Positions 1-10,772 of a stretch of 64,000 bases of DNA are shown piece after piece. The first letter of the stretch is position 1. The number at the start of each line of letters is the position of its first letter. The DNA comes from Siphonodentalium dalli (Eukaryota > Mollusca > Scaphopoda > Gadilida > Siphonodentaliidae), in contig CP136064.1 of assembly GCA_032622095.1 (NCBI GenBank), forward strand, positions 7,991,512 to 8,055,511. Direction: 5' to 3'. The position numbers were made by a program, and so were the translations under genes. The notes beneath the pieces were generated by a model that was not told the origin of the DNA, made no database searches, and was given only the letters and a program-made list of their open reading frames with translations.

Positions 1-180
1 TAAGACAAATAATTTCTAAATATCTTCTTGCAATCCTGGTTTTTTTAAGACAAGTGGGGAATTCACAATAACACTTTGAAAGTATTAACCGAAGAACTAG
101 TGGGGTAACAATGCACACTGCTTAGTGCTGTGGATTCATACAATAACAAGTGTGCATCTTTATAAGTAGTATGTCATCCA

Positions 181-624
181 TATATGTGACCAGTCGTAAG
201 TCGGGATTTTTTTACCCTGTGTCAATGCATTCTCTTATATATGCGAGTCGACCATATGTCGCCTCGCATATATAAGAGAATGCATTGGCCTAACAATTTT
301 TTACAATTTTAATAATTGTTTCTTGTATTTTTTTTAAATTTATAATTTCACCCATACAGAGCCCCAGACAAACATGAGCAGACGACACTCTTCTATATGC
401 TTCTATATATGTGTGGGGCTCCCTGCAGGGTAATGGATGTTTTTTATTTTATGTCCTAAAAATTGTAAGAAACATTTATTTAAAAAAAATGATAAAAAAT
501 TGTTAGGCCAATGCATTCTCTTATATATGCGAGGCGACCTATGGTCGACTCGCATATATAAGAGAATGCATTGGCACAGGGTAAAAAAAATCCCGACTTA
601 CGACTGGATTTGATATGGCGGGTC
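181..624. mobile_element. Palindrome-bearing MITE, family A, copy 1
   Basis: Non-autonomous foldback element. The left end reads ATATGTGACC and the right end ACTGGATTTGATATGGCGGG, the inverse of the left end of the better copy at 20257. Next to each end lies a 70-bp palindrome (221-290 and 507-576), the second being the reverse complement of the first. The left terminus has lost about 15 bp relative to copy 2. The interior is AT-rich with a short imperfect hairpin around AGAGCCCCAGACAAACATGA. No coding potential. The superfamily is unresolved because no clear target duplication is visible. Confidence 0.8.
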
Positions 625-1942
625 AAATTTACTTTGAATTAATGGTTGCCGCATTGGAAGTGTGCATCTTTATCCCGATATTATGGAACGTTCATACACT
701 GGCAAGTTTGCACGTCATTTTTTGCAGGCATTAAGTTTTCTCATAGAAATCGGTATGGTGCCAGAAAATGAACGGCAACGCACATATTCAATGCATATTT
801 ACCGGAGCTAACGACATGGTACATATAAATCAGTATGGTGCCAGAAAATGAACGGCAACGCACATATTCAATGCATATTTACCGGAGCTAACGCCATGGC
901 AATTAACATTTCGGTAGTTCAACTTGTAACGGTGCTACTAGCACATTGCCTTAACATACATGTATGGTTAATTCTTGCGAGATAATTGCATGTTATTTAC
1001 TGGCAAATTTCGATAGCATTATACTACATGGTTTTTACCTCTCATGTAGTTAGCCGTGGTACAAATGCATTTTATAAGTCTTTTTGCATTCGGGTTCTAG
1101 CTCATTGTAACTTTCTATTACCGAAATGCCTGCACAAAAATGCCTGGCAAATTTGCGAGTGTATGGACGTATACCCTAATTGAGATTGGAGTCTTAATCC
1201 GTTTTTATAAATTTCTATACAAAACCTGTTAAGAAGTCCAGACGTCTGTGACTAGAGGCAATTATACATTGCCAAATTAACGCAGCCCACCCGCCCGTTG
1301 TGTGCTCTCTTATTTTGGGAATCTAATTATCTCCATTCGTGTTAGCTGATTCAAAATTGAATTACCCCCTTCATATTGTCTTCGGGGTAAGTCGAACGGA
1401 CATATTATAGTATTACTATAATAGTATAGAATTCCAACCGAGCGTTTAATGATCAGGTATGAATTTCGGCTTACACGACATAACCTCTTGCATTTTACAC
1501 AACGATGTAAATTTTGTAAACAACGATACTAAACCTAGTAATTATTGCTTCACATCACATTAAACCGGTGCAACTAAGCACGCCCGGTCCATCCCGGTCC
1601 GCCCCTGTGGTGTCTGGGGGGGGGGGTATTTTAGTGGCCATAACAGTGCTGGTGCGTCACGAAAACACACACGGACGGGTGACGGAATTACATATAAGTG
1701 CCGCTATATATTAACCCATATCTTGCTAGAATTGCAACTGTGTGCCTGCAATATCTTGACGCGAGCTTCATTCGCGGCAAACATATTCGAAGATGGCGGA
1801 TCAATTAATTAATTAATTAATTAATGGTTAATTGCCATGCTTTAGTGGTCGATTTCCCCCTGTTTTTGTGAACGTAGTCGGTGTTAGTTACGCTACATAT
1901 ATGTGGCCACATGCATGACTGTGGGTCTGGCTGCGTGTCTTG
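625..1942. other. Non-coding stretch with small local repeats
   Basis: No gene recognised. It holds an 80-bp direct duplication (749-819 and 829-898, starting at a TCGGTATGGTGCCAG-like sequence), a G run near 1617-1627, an AATT microsatellite at 1802-1826, and at about 1231-1280 the first of three related segments around GTCTGTGACTAGAGGCAATT that recur upstream of the LINE. Confidence 0.6.
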
Positions 1943-2068
1943 ATATACGGCCTGTTACTAACTCGCGGCCATATGGATCCACCAGGTCCGGGGCTGGATG
2001 AATCTTTGAAACCACGGAACCGGACCTGGTGGATCCAATATGGCCGCGAGTTAGTGACAGGTCGTATT
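1943..2068. repeat. Inverted repeat (hairpin), arms about 48 bp
   Basis: The left arm at about 1943-1993 contains ACTAACTCGCGGCCATATGG and GATCCACCAGGTCCGG. The right arm at about 2021-2068 contains the inverse, CCGGACCTGGTGGATCC and ATATGGCCGCGAGTTAGT. The loop is about 28 bp with very few arm mismatches. It is GC-richer than its surroundings and could be a small foldback element. No coding function seen. Confidence 0.8.
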
Positions 2069-2599
2069 GCGGGCACACTATTGCAGTTTTGGCAAGTTAG
2101 GGGACAGTAGCGGCACTCGTGTGTGGTCGCGACCCTAGACTTTGTAATGACACTTCCGCGCTGTTATGGCTACTAAATTACCTCTAAACACAAAATGTAG
2201 CGGTTCGGGCTGATCCGGGCGATGTTTAATTATACCCCTTTAAAAACAAGTAATTGTCGTCTCGCGTCTTTTTAACCTAGTATGTAGATACATTCATGAT
2301 TCCTGAATGTTATCTATAGATTATACAGTCGATGGGCTTTTTATCGCTTGAACATTATTCCAGTTTATTCAGGTTTCTCGACGTCTGTGACTTGAGGCCA
2401 TTATAGCGAACTTAATTTGTTAACGTAATACTCTCGCCGTGTATAATAGTCTAATGGCATTAATATGCGCCACGCGTCCAGGTGTTCACTAATTAAGAAT
2501 GAATTTAATCCTCTCCATAAACATCTATAAACAAATATATTAGGTCTAAAAGGCGTCGTATAGTAATCTGGAAGGATTTAGAAAATCCTTACCTATTAA
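2069..2599. other. Non-coding; second copy of GTCTGTGAC repeat
   Basis: No gene recognised. At about 2378-2410 lies a second copy of the segment seen at 1241 (CGACGTCTGTGACTTGAGG). This could be decayed 5' sequence of the LINE that follows, or an independent short repeat. Confidence 0.45.
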
Positions 2600-2925
2600 G
2601 CTGTCACGCCGTCTGTGACCAGAGGCAATTGTACAGAATCAATTTAATGTAAAACACCACGAGAATGGGGTAATCCTCTTCACAACTCTATATACTCAAC
2701 AAAAAATATTCACACGCAAGATTTGCCACAACTTGAGTGACATATTCACTCTCCAATACTATATATTTACATATACCTAACACTGCATCCGAGCACTCAC
2801 AGGAACATCTCATCGAGTCAGCAGCACTCTTTATCGGAAAGTCTTCCTCCTTAAGGAGAACTTATAAAATTACCTCTAAGAGTAAAATCAAAGAGTAAAC
2901 TTATATAAAATTGCTAAAATCAGAT

Positions 2926-4443
2926 ATGGCCAGTAAACAAACATCCGCGTCGCAGTGCCCTTCTCAGGGCGCCGATTCGAGTGAGTATATTGCCTTCCTG
3001 AGAGAAGATAACAAATCGCTCAGGAAACAGATCGCCGGTCTAGAAATACAACTTGCTGGGTTCAGAGCCTCTATCGACAAGATGGCCGACCGCTTACCCG
3101 AAAAGCAACCCACAGCAGAGAAATCTTCCAGCAAAAAAGAGAAAAAGACCGAGAAAATCAAAAAGAAACCTGAGAAAAACACCACGACACCTGCCACATC
3201 ATCAGCTCCAGTTCCAGATTTCGCCGCAAAACTACCCTCAGCAACCTCTGTACCGCCAGCAACTCCAGTGCCCATCGTTCAAAAAAACCACGAAGACCAC
3301 ATCGAAGTTGAAATGACAGACGCTGAACAAGACATCTCCGACGAAGAATTCGCCACCGTCTTCAAAAACAAAAGAAGACGTAAAGAAAGCATGATGATTC
3401 CAGATCCTGTCAGCCCAATCAGCACGCCAGCCAAAAAGATACGAACGCACACTGAACATAAACAACAACCTAGCCCAACAAAAGGAACCGAACGACCGAC
3501 TATCAGCCACTCCAACAAACGAAGAGACATTCTAATCGCCGAAAACCTAACGAACGAAATGAAGCAGAGTCCATACTTACTACACAGAACAATAACGACA
3601 CGCTACCCCATCCGAACATCTACAACCAGAGCCGGCACACTTCTAATTTATCCACAGAACGAAGAAACAAAACAATATCTACTGACCAAAGCTAAAGACC
3701 TACCCGCCTTCAAGGACAAGAAAGTAACATTCCGCCTAACCAACGGCAGCAATCGCCTGACCAAACCTACAACCCATAAAGCCGTCATCTGTGGCATACC
3801 ACCATCTGTCACGGAAGACGAAATAAAAGAAGACATCGGCAGTAAATACACAGTTCAACGCCTAAAAAGCTCACACGATCAACAACCAACATGGAAAGTG
3901 AAAATAACTTGCGACGATAAAGAATCAAAACAACAGATAATGAACGGCGTTAGACTCGGCTCAAACATGAATAGATTCAAAGTCGTCGACTACAAAGAAC
4001 AGCCCCACGTGACACAATGCTACAAATGTCAGAAGTTTAATCACACGGCCGAATTTTGCAAGAGCACAGACACAATCTGCAAAAATTGCGCGGGAAATCA
4101 CAAGCACCAAGACTGTACCAGTAACATCAAAAGATGCGCGAACTGCGACAGTGATCACCACTCAGCATACAAGGGATGCACAGTTTTTAAAACTGAAGTT
4201 ACAACAAAAGAAACACAAAAGCTCACATACGCAGCCGCCACAAGCAAACCCGCCGACATCACTGAAACCCTAAAGCTTGCAGCTGTAATAACATCGACCA
4301 TTGTCAGCGCCCTGTCTGACAAACAAAGAGATCCACGAAATATCAAAGACAGCGTGTGTCAATACGTCGAACATGCTGTCAACACCATATACCGAACTCA
4401 ACTCACAAAAGAAACCATCCAACAGTTCACATACAGACGTTAA
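2926..4443 (+). CDS. LINE ORF1 protein (gag-like, zinc-knuckle RNA-binding)
   Basis: Predicted to package the LINE RNA into a ribonucleoprotein. The ATG at 2926 (MASKQTS) is chosen; the frame is open about 15 bp further upstream but only from a non-ATG codon. About 505 residues. A likely coiled coil lies near residues 20-58 (EYIAFLREDNKSLRKQ), followed by a Lys-rich and then Pro/Thr-rich linker. Three Cys-His knuckles follow from about residue 365: CYKCQKFNHTAEFC (CX2CX4HX4C), CKNCAGNHKHQDC and CANCDSDHHSAYKGC. This coiled coil plus knuckle layout is typical of Jockey-clade ORF1. It ends 56 bp before ORF2. Third codon positions favour C and A, unlike the AT-rich host exons in the window. Confidence 0.88.
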   Translation: MASKQTSASQCPSQGADSSEYIAFLREDNKSLRKQIAGLEIQLAGFRASIDKMADRLPEKQPTAEKSSSKKEKKTEKIKKKPEKNTTTPATSSAPVPDFAAKLPSATSVPPATPVPIVQKNHEDHIEVEMTDAEQDISDEEFATVFKNKRRRKESMMIPDPVSPISTPAKKIRTHTEHKQQPSPTKGTERPTISHSNKRRDILIAENLTNEMKQSPYLLHRTITTRYPIRTSTTRAGTLLIYPQNEETKQYLLTKAKDLPAFKDKKVTFRLTNGSNRLTKPTTHKAVICGIPPSVTEDEIKEDIGSKYTVQRLKSSHDQQPTWKVKITCDDKESKQQIMNGVRLGSNMNRFKVVDYKEQPHVTQCYKCQKFNHTAEFCKSTDTICKNCAGNHKHQDCTSNIKRCANCDSDHHSAYKGCTVFKTEVTTKETQKLTYAAATSKPADITETLKLAAVITSTIVSALSDKQRDPRNIKDSVCQYVEHAVNTIYRTQLTKETIQQFTYRR

Positions 4444-4499
4444 AACAACACAGCCAAAGCTGACACGCCCAAACACGCAAGCCGATTGTAACACCTACA

Positions 4500-6899
4500 A
4501 TGGCTGACACGACCAAACAGACTACAACAACACGCCGCACACACAACGTGCCCACACAAAAACACTCTTTTCACCTACTCCACGTTAACATAAACGGACT
4601 ATCTGCTAAACGCCAAATTCTTCAAGAGTACATCACCGACCAACAACCAGACGTTATCGCCATCAACGAAACGAAACTCAACGACAACAGCAGGGTTAGC
4701 TTCACCAACTACAAGATCGCCCGCCGTGACCGTACCGCACACGGTGGCGGGGTCGCTCTCCTCATCCATAAAGACCTGAAACACGCCATGCTCAACACCG
4801 ACGACCTAGACGAAGAAACCCTGGCAGTAGAAGTCACCATTCGCAGTGCCAAGACTGCCATCATCGCCACATATAACCCGCCAAACACAGACCTCAGCAA
4901 TGCCTCCTTCAAACACTTCACATCAACCCACCGCCACTGCATCTTCATCGGAGACTACAACGCGAAGCACACCTACTACGGCTGTAAAGATACCAACAGA
5001 AACGGTGACCGAATGTTCAACATCATAGAAGATCTTGATCTACTCATACTAAACAACATAGACGAACCAACACATCACCACGCGGCGACCAACAAATGGG
5101 ACATCCTAGACCTAGCCATTGCCACTCCATCCATCGCATCTAAAGGAATCATGTGCTATATTGGAGACGACGTATCCAGCGACCACCTACCCGTACACAT
5201 AAGATCCAGCAATGCCTCAACCGATCGCCACCCGAAAACCCTCCGCCGCAACCTAAATAAAGCCGACTGGGACAGTTTCCGACAGCAACTCACCAACAGC
5301 ATAGACAATTCACCCATCACATCAACCAGCGACATTGACGCGACATGCCAGCACCTATCCCAAACCCTCGAATCAGCCCTAGATACAGCATGCCCGAAAC
5401 AACAAGTCAACACCACAGCATGGCGAGTCTCCCCCGAAACTCTGAAAATGATCCGACTTAAACGCAAGCTAAGAAGACTACAGCAGAAAAACCCAAACGA
5501 CATGTACTACCGAAATCTTTACAACAACATGAACAGACAAGTCAAAACGGCAGTCAAAAAAGAAAAACAAGCATCCTGGCAGCGGTCGACAACCGAACTC
5601 GGCGATAAAAGAATGAACAGAAACTTCTGGAGTACCTTCAAATCCCTTACCGGCACAGGAAAAAACAACAACAGCACAGAAAAACCCCTCAAAAAAACCG
5701 ATGGCAGCCTGACCTCAGGAGACAAAGAAAAAGCAGAAGCCTTCGCCGACAACCTTCAAAAAATCCACAACACCCACCAAGGCCCAGCCTACGACGACGC
5801 CTTCAAAGCAACTGTAGAAAACCACATCAAAGACAACCCCGACCTCTTCAAACCACTTCCAAGTACCACCAACGACCACGATGATGTCTTCCCCGTAGCA
5901 TCTCCAATCACACAAGACGAAATCGCATCTAACCTAAAGAAGGGAAAAGGCAACTCAGCACCAGGCAACGACAGCATCACATACGCCATCCTACGACAAG
6001 CCCCTCCAGCCTTCTTCGCCAGACTACTCCTTCTATTCAACGCCTGCCTGACCATTGGATACTTCCCAACAGCATGGAAAACCGCCGTCGGTATCATGAT
6101 ACCCAAGCCAGAAAAAGACCGCGCCATTCCCAACAACTATCGACCCATCAGCCTCCTCCAATGTACCGGGAAACTATTCGAAAGAATTATCAGCAGCCGA
6201 CTACGAGAGCACCTTGAATCCTCCAACTTCTTCAACCCGTGGCAGCGTGGCTACCGACAAGGCAAAGAAGGCATGGAACACATCGTTCGACTAGCTGAAG
6301 ACGCCCGACTATCCCTTGGCAAAAACTGGTTAACAGCTGCAGTATTTCTTGACGTTGAGAAGGCCTTCGATTCCGTATGGCACGATGGCCTAAGATACAA
6401 GTTCAGCCAGCTCAACATCGCCCGAAAATACACACGACTAGTATCCTCTTTCCTACAAGATCGTCAACTCAGCGTCCGCATCAACAACGACACATCCAGC
6501 CCAGTATTCCTACGCGCCGGAACCCCACAAGGATCAGTACTCAGCCCACTCCTCTTCCTGATATACGCCAATGACATACCCACCAACCCAAGAAACAACG
6601 TAGAAATCTCACAATTCGCCGACGACCTAGGACTCTGGACAACACACAAAAACCCCAGGATCCTACAAAAACGATTACAAAAGACCCTCGACGACTTATC
6701 AACATGGTGCTCTAGATGGAGAATAAAACTCAACGCCAAGAAAACCCAACTCATCATATTCCACCAGAGAAAAACAACACAGACTATCAACATCAAGATA
6801 GACAACGAGACCGTTCAACCATCCAACCAAGCCATCCTACTAGGAATCACCCTTGACCAACGAATGACCTTCGCCGCGCACATCAAAAAAAGTCGCTGA
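4500..6899 (+). CDS. LINE ORF2: endonuclease-reverse transcriptase (frameshifted before its C-terminus)
   Basis: Catalyses target-primed reverse transcription: the endonuclease nicks DNA and the RT copies the element RNA. An APE-type endonuclease fills residues 20-235, with HVNINGLSAK, a catalytic Glu in INETKL (about residue 57) and SDHLPVHI at about residue 228. The RT domain spans about 440-780, with NNYRPISLLQCTGKLFERII, AVFLDVEKAFDSVWHDGL, AGTPQGSVLSPLLFLIYAND and the active-site box FADD at residues 706-709. The frame stops at TGA 6897-6899 just after a run of seven A (6885-6891). Removing one A would continue into the C-terminal segment at 6892-7308. No RNase H domain is visible, as expected for Jockey. 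Confidence 0.92.
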   Translation: MADTTKQTTTTRRTHNVPTQKHSFHLLHVNINGLSAKRQILQEYITDQQPDVIAINETKLNDNSRVSFTNYKIARRDRTAHGGGVALLIHKDLKHAMLNTDDLDEETLAVEVTIRSAKTAIIATYNPPNTDLSNASFKHFTSTHRHCIFIGDYNAKHTYYGCKDTNRNGDRMFNIIEDLDLLILNNIDEPTHHHAATNKWDILDLAIATPSIASKGIMCYIGDDVSSDHLPVHIRSSNASTDRHPKTLRRNLNKADWDSFRQQLTNSIDNSPITSTSDIDATCQHLSQTLESALDTACPKQQVNTTAWRVSPETLKMIRLKRKLRRLQQKNPNDMYYRNLYNNMNRQVKTAVKKEKQASWQRSTTELGDKRMNRNFWSTFKSLTGTGKNNNSTEKPLKKTDGSLTSGDKEKAEAFADNLQKIHNTHQGPAYDDAFKATVENHIKDNPDLFKPLPSTTNDHDDVFPVASPITQDEIASNLKKGKGNSAPGNDSITYAILRQAPPAFFARLLLLFNACLTIGYFPTAWKTAVGIMIPKPEKDRAIPNNYRPISLLQCTGKLFERIISSRLREHLESSNFFNPWQRGYRQGKEGMEHIVRLAEDARLSLGKNWLTAAVFLDVEKAFDSVWHDGLRYKFSQLNIARKYTRLVSSFLQDRQLSVRINNDTSSPVFLRAGTPQGSVLSPLLFLIYANDIPTNPRNNVEISQFADDLGLWTTHKNPRILQKRLQKTLDDLSTWCSRWRIKLNAKKTQLIIFHQRKTTQTINIKIDNETVQPSNQAILLGITLDQRMTFAAHIKKSR

Positions 6900-7308
6900 C
6901 AAAGCCAGAAAAAGAACAAACCTGCTAAGTTGTCTCAGAGGTACCGACTGGGGAACCAACAGCCAGACCATCATCAACCTCTTCAAACTATACGTCCGCC
7001 CAGTAATGGAGTATGGCGCACCCGTCATAACAGCAGCCTCCAACAGCTCAATCGAAACCCTGCAGAAAGTCCAAAACAAAGCTCTCCGCGTCGCTCTACA
7101 TCAGCCAATCTTCACACCAATCCAAGCCCTCCACGACGCAGCAGACATACCTACGATGAAACAACGACTAACCGACCTCAGAAACCAGACCCTCGCCAGA
7201 ATCGACAACAGCCCACTCATCCAAGAACTCCATCTACGAAACCAGCTGCTCTCCACCAAAAAGACCAAGTCCATCCTAGAAATCGACAACACCGACAGAC
7301 CCATCTAG
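6892..7308 (+). pseudogene. C-terminal part of LINE ORF2 in the +1 frame
   Basis: 138 open codons in the frame displaced by one base from the upstream ORF2. The segment starts VADKARKRTNLL and includes LYVRPVMEYGAP and VQNKALRVAL, the usual tail of Jockey/CR1-like ORF2 (the region after the RT thumb). It ends at TAG 7306-7308. With the upstream part the full protein would be about 935 residues, normal for the family. The break lies in a homopolymer, so a true inactivating insertion and a sequencing error are both possible. Confidence 0.85.
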
Positions 7309-7789
7309 ATCCCATACAACCGTCAACCAAGCCAACCAACAGCCAAATCCAACAGCCTCGACTCCTCCACCACGCTTCCACTGCTTTGCCTCCAAATACA
7401 ACAGCCTCAACAACCGATTTTCATCGAAGAATTAAAGAAAGGGTGAAGGGAACTGCACAATGCATTCCGACCATCCTAACCGGCCTGCGGCCGGAAACTA
7501 CACAACTACTGCATCCGATTTTCGCATAGCGTTACGATATGTGAGCTTTGATGGTTGGGTTCCTCGACTCGAATCAAATATATAGGGGCGTTAACTCGGA
7601 GTATGTGTCAGTAAGTTCGAACACACGCGGGTGAGCGCTATTTTATACTATGGTGTGGTCTGGCTTCCCTGTTATTTTGTTTATAAACAAACCCACATGA
7701 AACTTCTTCACTCGTGCGGACAAGTGTTCAATCTGTCACTATTAAATACATATTATGGACTTGTTTGAGTGTGTGAAACTGATAAGTTA
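7309..7789. other. LINE 3' UTR, then unassigned sequence
   Basis: The first 200 bp keep the C/A-rich bias of the LINE and are taken as its 3' UTR. From about 7520 onward the sequence is ordinary AT-rich DNA with nothing recognised. Confidence 0.5.
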
Positions 7790-8135
7790 GTACCGATGTG
7801 CTATGTCAACCTGGCAAATATAGCATTCTGCTAACATCGCCGAAAATGTCATAGAAATCGACACTACCACTCCATAGAAAACATCGTCTGAACTACGTTC
7901 AATTGTAAATATTTACATCTCGATTCGGGACGCAACTATCTGCGATAAACCAACACAAATGATTTCGTCACCGAGAGCCATTGCATTTAATTATTGTATA
8001 AGAGTGGTGGTGTGTGTGGTCTATTTGGAATAATATTCGTAAAATAACAATATTTGAGCAAGAATATTCTCCATTTCTCTTACATCACCCTACCGGAGTG
8101 TTTCACATCACTTTAATCAACAAACGGAGCCTTCT
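7790..8135 (-). repeat. Interspersed repeat family B, copy 1 (inverse orientation)
   Basis: The reverse complement of about 7800-8130 matches 22965-23450 along its length. Shared blocks on the minus strand include GTGAAACACTCCGGTAGGG, CGAGATGTAAATATTTACAA, TTCAGACGATGTT and GGCGATGTTAGCAGAATGC. Here the TCTATGG...GTCGATT segment is present once, whereas the other copy carries an expanded 23-bp array at that point. No coding potential. Confidence 0.75.
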
Positions 8136-8620
8136 TATTTGCACTTCTGACCTAATATACTATAAAGAGTAGATGTTGTTATTTTTTACCAAATACATAT
8201 TGAATGCCGACATTTTCATTAAGCTGGTACCCAGGCGGTCACGATAGCCAGAATGAAGTATGACTGAGACACCCCACCCCATCTATGGTCAACATTTTCA
8301 GCAGTTTAAAACAATAAATCCATCTGTTTGAGTATTGGAACTATTTGCAAAACAATTTCATCAAATTACATTTTCGCCTTTCCAGTGACTTAGAAAATTT
8401 ATGAATAAATCATGGCAATTTTTGCTAAACACAATTATAGACTAATGACCCATTCAGTCGTGTTAACTAACCATTATGACGAACACCACCCTAGTCATTA
8501 TGACTATTTTTCTGCCTTAGTCATTTTGACAAAGCTAAGTTATTCATCACGAGAAATAACGTTTGACTAACCTAAGTTAGTCATATCGACTAACTTTTTT
8601 TCTTCAGTATACTGTAATAT
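8136..8620. other. Non-coding stretch
   Basis: No gene. Near 8455-8600 the short motif TAGTCATTATGACTA and relatives (TAGTCATTTTGAC, TAGTCATATCGAC) recur, a loose local repetition. Confidence 0.5.
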
Positions 8621-9112
8621 GCTCATGATATCGCTTCTTTCTATTTTTAGTCTATAGAGCTACGATATCGTATCTTGTGGCATTCCATGTAATATACGCA
8701 TGATGTTTTTCTATTTTCAGTCCATAGAGCGACGTATTCGTGTCGTGTGGCAGGCATTCCATGTAATAACGCATGATGTCTTTCTATTTTCAGTCCATAG
8801 AGCGACGTTATCGTGTCTTGTGGCAGGCATTCCATGTAATAACGCATGATGTCTTTCTATTTTCAGTCCATATAGCGACGTTTTCGTGTCTTGCGGCAGG
8901 CATTCCATGTAATAACGCATGATGTCTTTCTATTTTCAGTCCATATAGCGACGTTTTCGTGTCGTGTGGCAGGCATTCCATGTAATATACGCATGATGTC
9001 TTTCTATTTTCAGTCCATATAGCGACGTTTTCGTGTCTTGTGGCAGGCATTCCATGTAATAACGCATGATGTCTTTCTATTTTTAGGCTATAGAGCGACG
9101 TTTTCGTCAGGA
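8621..9112. repeat. 73-bp tandem repeat array, about 7 units
   Basis: Units begin at about 8621, 8698, 8770, 8843, 8916, 8990 and 9063, spaced 72-74 bp after the shorter-matching first unit. Each holds CGCATGATGTCTTTCTATTT, AGCGACGTTTTCGTG and TGGCAGGCATTCCATGTAAT. First and last units are diverged or partial, middle ones nearly identical. Because 73 is not a multiple of three, the long minus-strand frames here rotate and are not genes. Confidence 0.92.
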
Positions 9113-9583
9113 GATGGCGAGAGGTAATATACATATCCTATTTCACGAACATATCACGTGGTATCATAGTTAACTAGCGTCAAAATCAAGGCAGAGTTAT
9201 CTCTCATAGCCCCGCTGAGAAACTACTGCCACAAGGACATTTGGTAAGGATTGTTCTTATCAATACCGAAATAATTACCATTATTGCAAACTTTTTTGTG
9301 GTAAAAATAACATAATATGTGACTAAATATAGTTCCGAAGATACGTAAAAATAGATGTATCGGTCCGCAAAGTACCACCCTTCCGGCAGTGATATATCGG
9401 AGTGATAACGGAGAGGGCGCTGCATGGAGTTTGAATTAACGTCTCATTGTGCACAAGACCCGCAACTCTATTCCACACTTTTGCCCGGCAAACTTTTTGA
9501 TAACAAAATTGCGAATATAGAAGCATGGATTGGGTTATACCAACACGATTTTCAATACACAACTTGATATGACCATCCCTGGT
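9113..9583. other. Non-coding stretch
   Basis: Nothing recognised on either strand between the 73-bp array and the foldback element. Confidence 0.5.
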
Positions 9584-10062
9584 CAAGTGATCTTGCTAAT
9601 ATGTTATGATGCTGTTGGTCCTGCTGGATTGCTATAATGTGGGTAGGGCAAATTGATTCCGTTACGAAAAAGTACCATTATTTTGTCTAAAGTTGTTATT
9701 TTCGCGGCATTTGAGAAAAAAACAGTGTGAGTATGAAACATTCAATAACATTTATATTTTTGAAAAATATAATGTCTGCGCTGGTGTTTTAAAAACGGCG
9801 TAATTAACCATCTTGATTATAGTTGATTTTCAACAACTTATACAACCAGTATTAAAAATATTTCGCAATAAATATGTTTTTGAATGTTTCATACGCATAC
9901 TGATTTTTCCTGTATATATGTTCAGATTATCGGAACACCGCGAACAAGACAAATTAAAAATATATAACGGTACTTTTTCTTAACAGCATCAGTTTGCCCT
10001 AACAACATCATATCAATTCAGCAGGACCCAACCGCATCATATCACATTAGCAGGACCACTTG
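9584..10062. mobile_element. Foldback MITE with about 130-180 bp terminal inverted repeats
   Basis: The left arm starts CAAGTGATCTTGCTAATATG and contains AGGGCAAATTGATTCCGTTA and GAAAAAGTACC. The right arm carries the inverse (GGTACTTTTTCTTAACAGC, CAGTTTGCCCTAACAACATC, TTAGCAGGACCACTTG). The inverted match extends inward to TGAAACATTC / GAATGTTTCATA. Each arm contains an internal near-duplication around CCTGCTGGATTG / CTTGCTAATATG. No coding sequence. Superfamily unknown. Confidence 0.75.
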
Positions 10063-10772
10063 GATAGATGGGGATATAGGGTAGAGGATGATCTGGGATC
10101 GAGTTGTATCTGATTATAACCATGCAATCTGGATTATCTGCATGCTGTAATGATATACATGATGCGTGTAACGTGTCTAACGTTAAAGCACGGTACATGG
10201 GGTATAAGTGGAAAAAATTAGTTGTCTATTATATAATATGGTCTACCTCTTCCCAGAAAGTTTTATATAGATGCCACGGTATAAAATAATAGATATTAAT
10301 AGAGGACCCCTGTCCGGAGAAGCTTCTATCAATTAATGTAAATTTTATTTATAATTTCTTATCACGGACAGTTTTACTGGAAGTGTTTCGAACAGAAATA
10401 TGCGCAAAACATTTTGGGGTGTACCAAGATGGATAACTCTATCTTGTTGTCAACTTCAACCAAGGCAAATAATTGCATTTCATCTTTTGGAATCATGGAG
10501 CTAAATGTGTTCCAGAGTCGGGGAGCGAGTCCACCGTGTAATGTAAAGGTAACTGAAGAATGAATTGATACATGTGACACGTTATTAAAGGATGCAATAT
10601 TGTTTATTTGATTTGTACATCATATCTAAATAATTTAAACTGGTGAATTAATGGAGGGATAGATTTTTGTGAGTGGGAAATTTATTTAACTAGCTGCTGT
10701 AATTCTGGGTTTTTCCAGGTAAAATTTGCCTGCGGGATAGCCCTGTCGTACACTTGGGGATTTATGGGGACC
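10063..10772. other. Non-coding stretch
   Basis: No gene or repeat recognised. The short open frames lack recognisable protein features. Confidence 0.5.

Larger units (their letters stand above)
2600..7520 (+). mobile_element. Jockey-type non-LTR retrotransposon (LINE), nearly complete
   Basis: Contains ORF1 with three zinc knuckles and ORF2 with an APE-type endonuclease followed by reverse transcriptase, the arrangement of the Jockey superfamily. Boundaries are approximate. The 5' UTR probably starts near 2600, where a GTCTGTGACCAGAGGCAATT segment sits. The C- and A-rich, T-poor coding strand continues to about 7400-7500. No poly(A) tail or target duplication was found. One frameshift breaks ORF2 near 6885-6891; otherwise both frames are open, so the copy looks young. 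Confidence 0.85.

Noticed and set aside
8647-9134. Overlapping repetitive minus-strand proteins (HALLHGMPATRH-type).
   Set aside because: Product of a 73-bp satellite whose unit length shifts frame each time.
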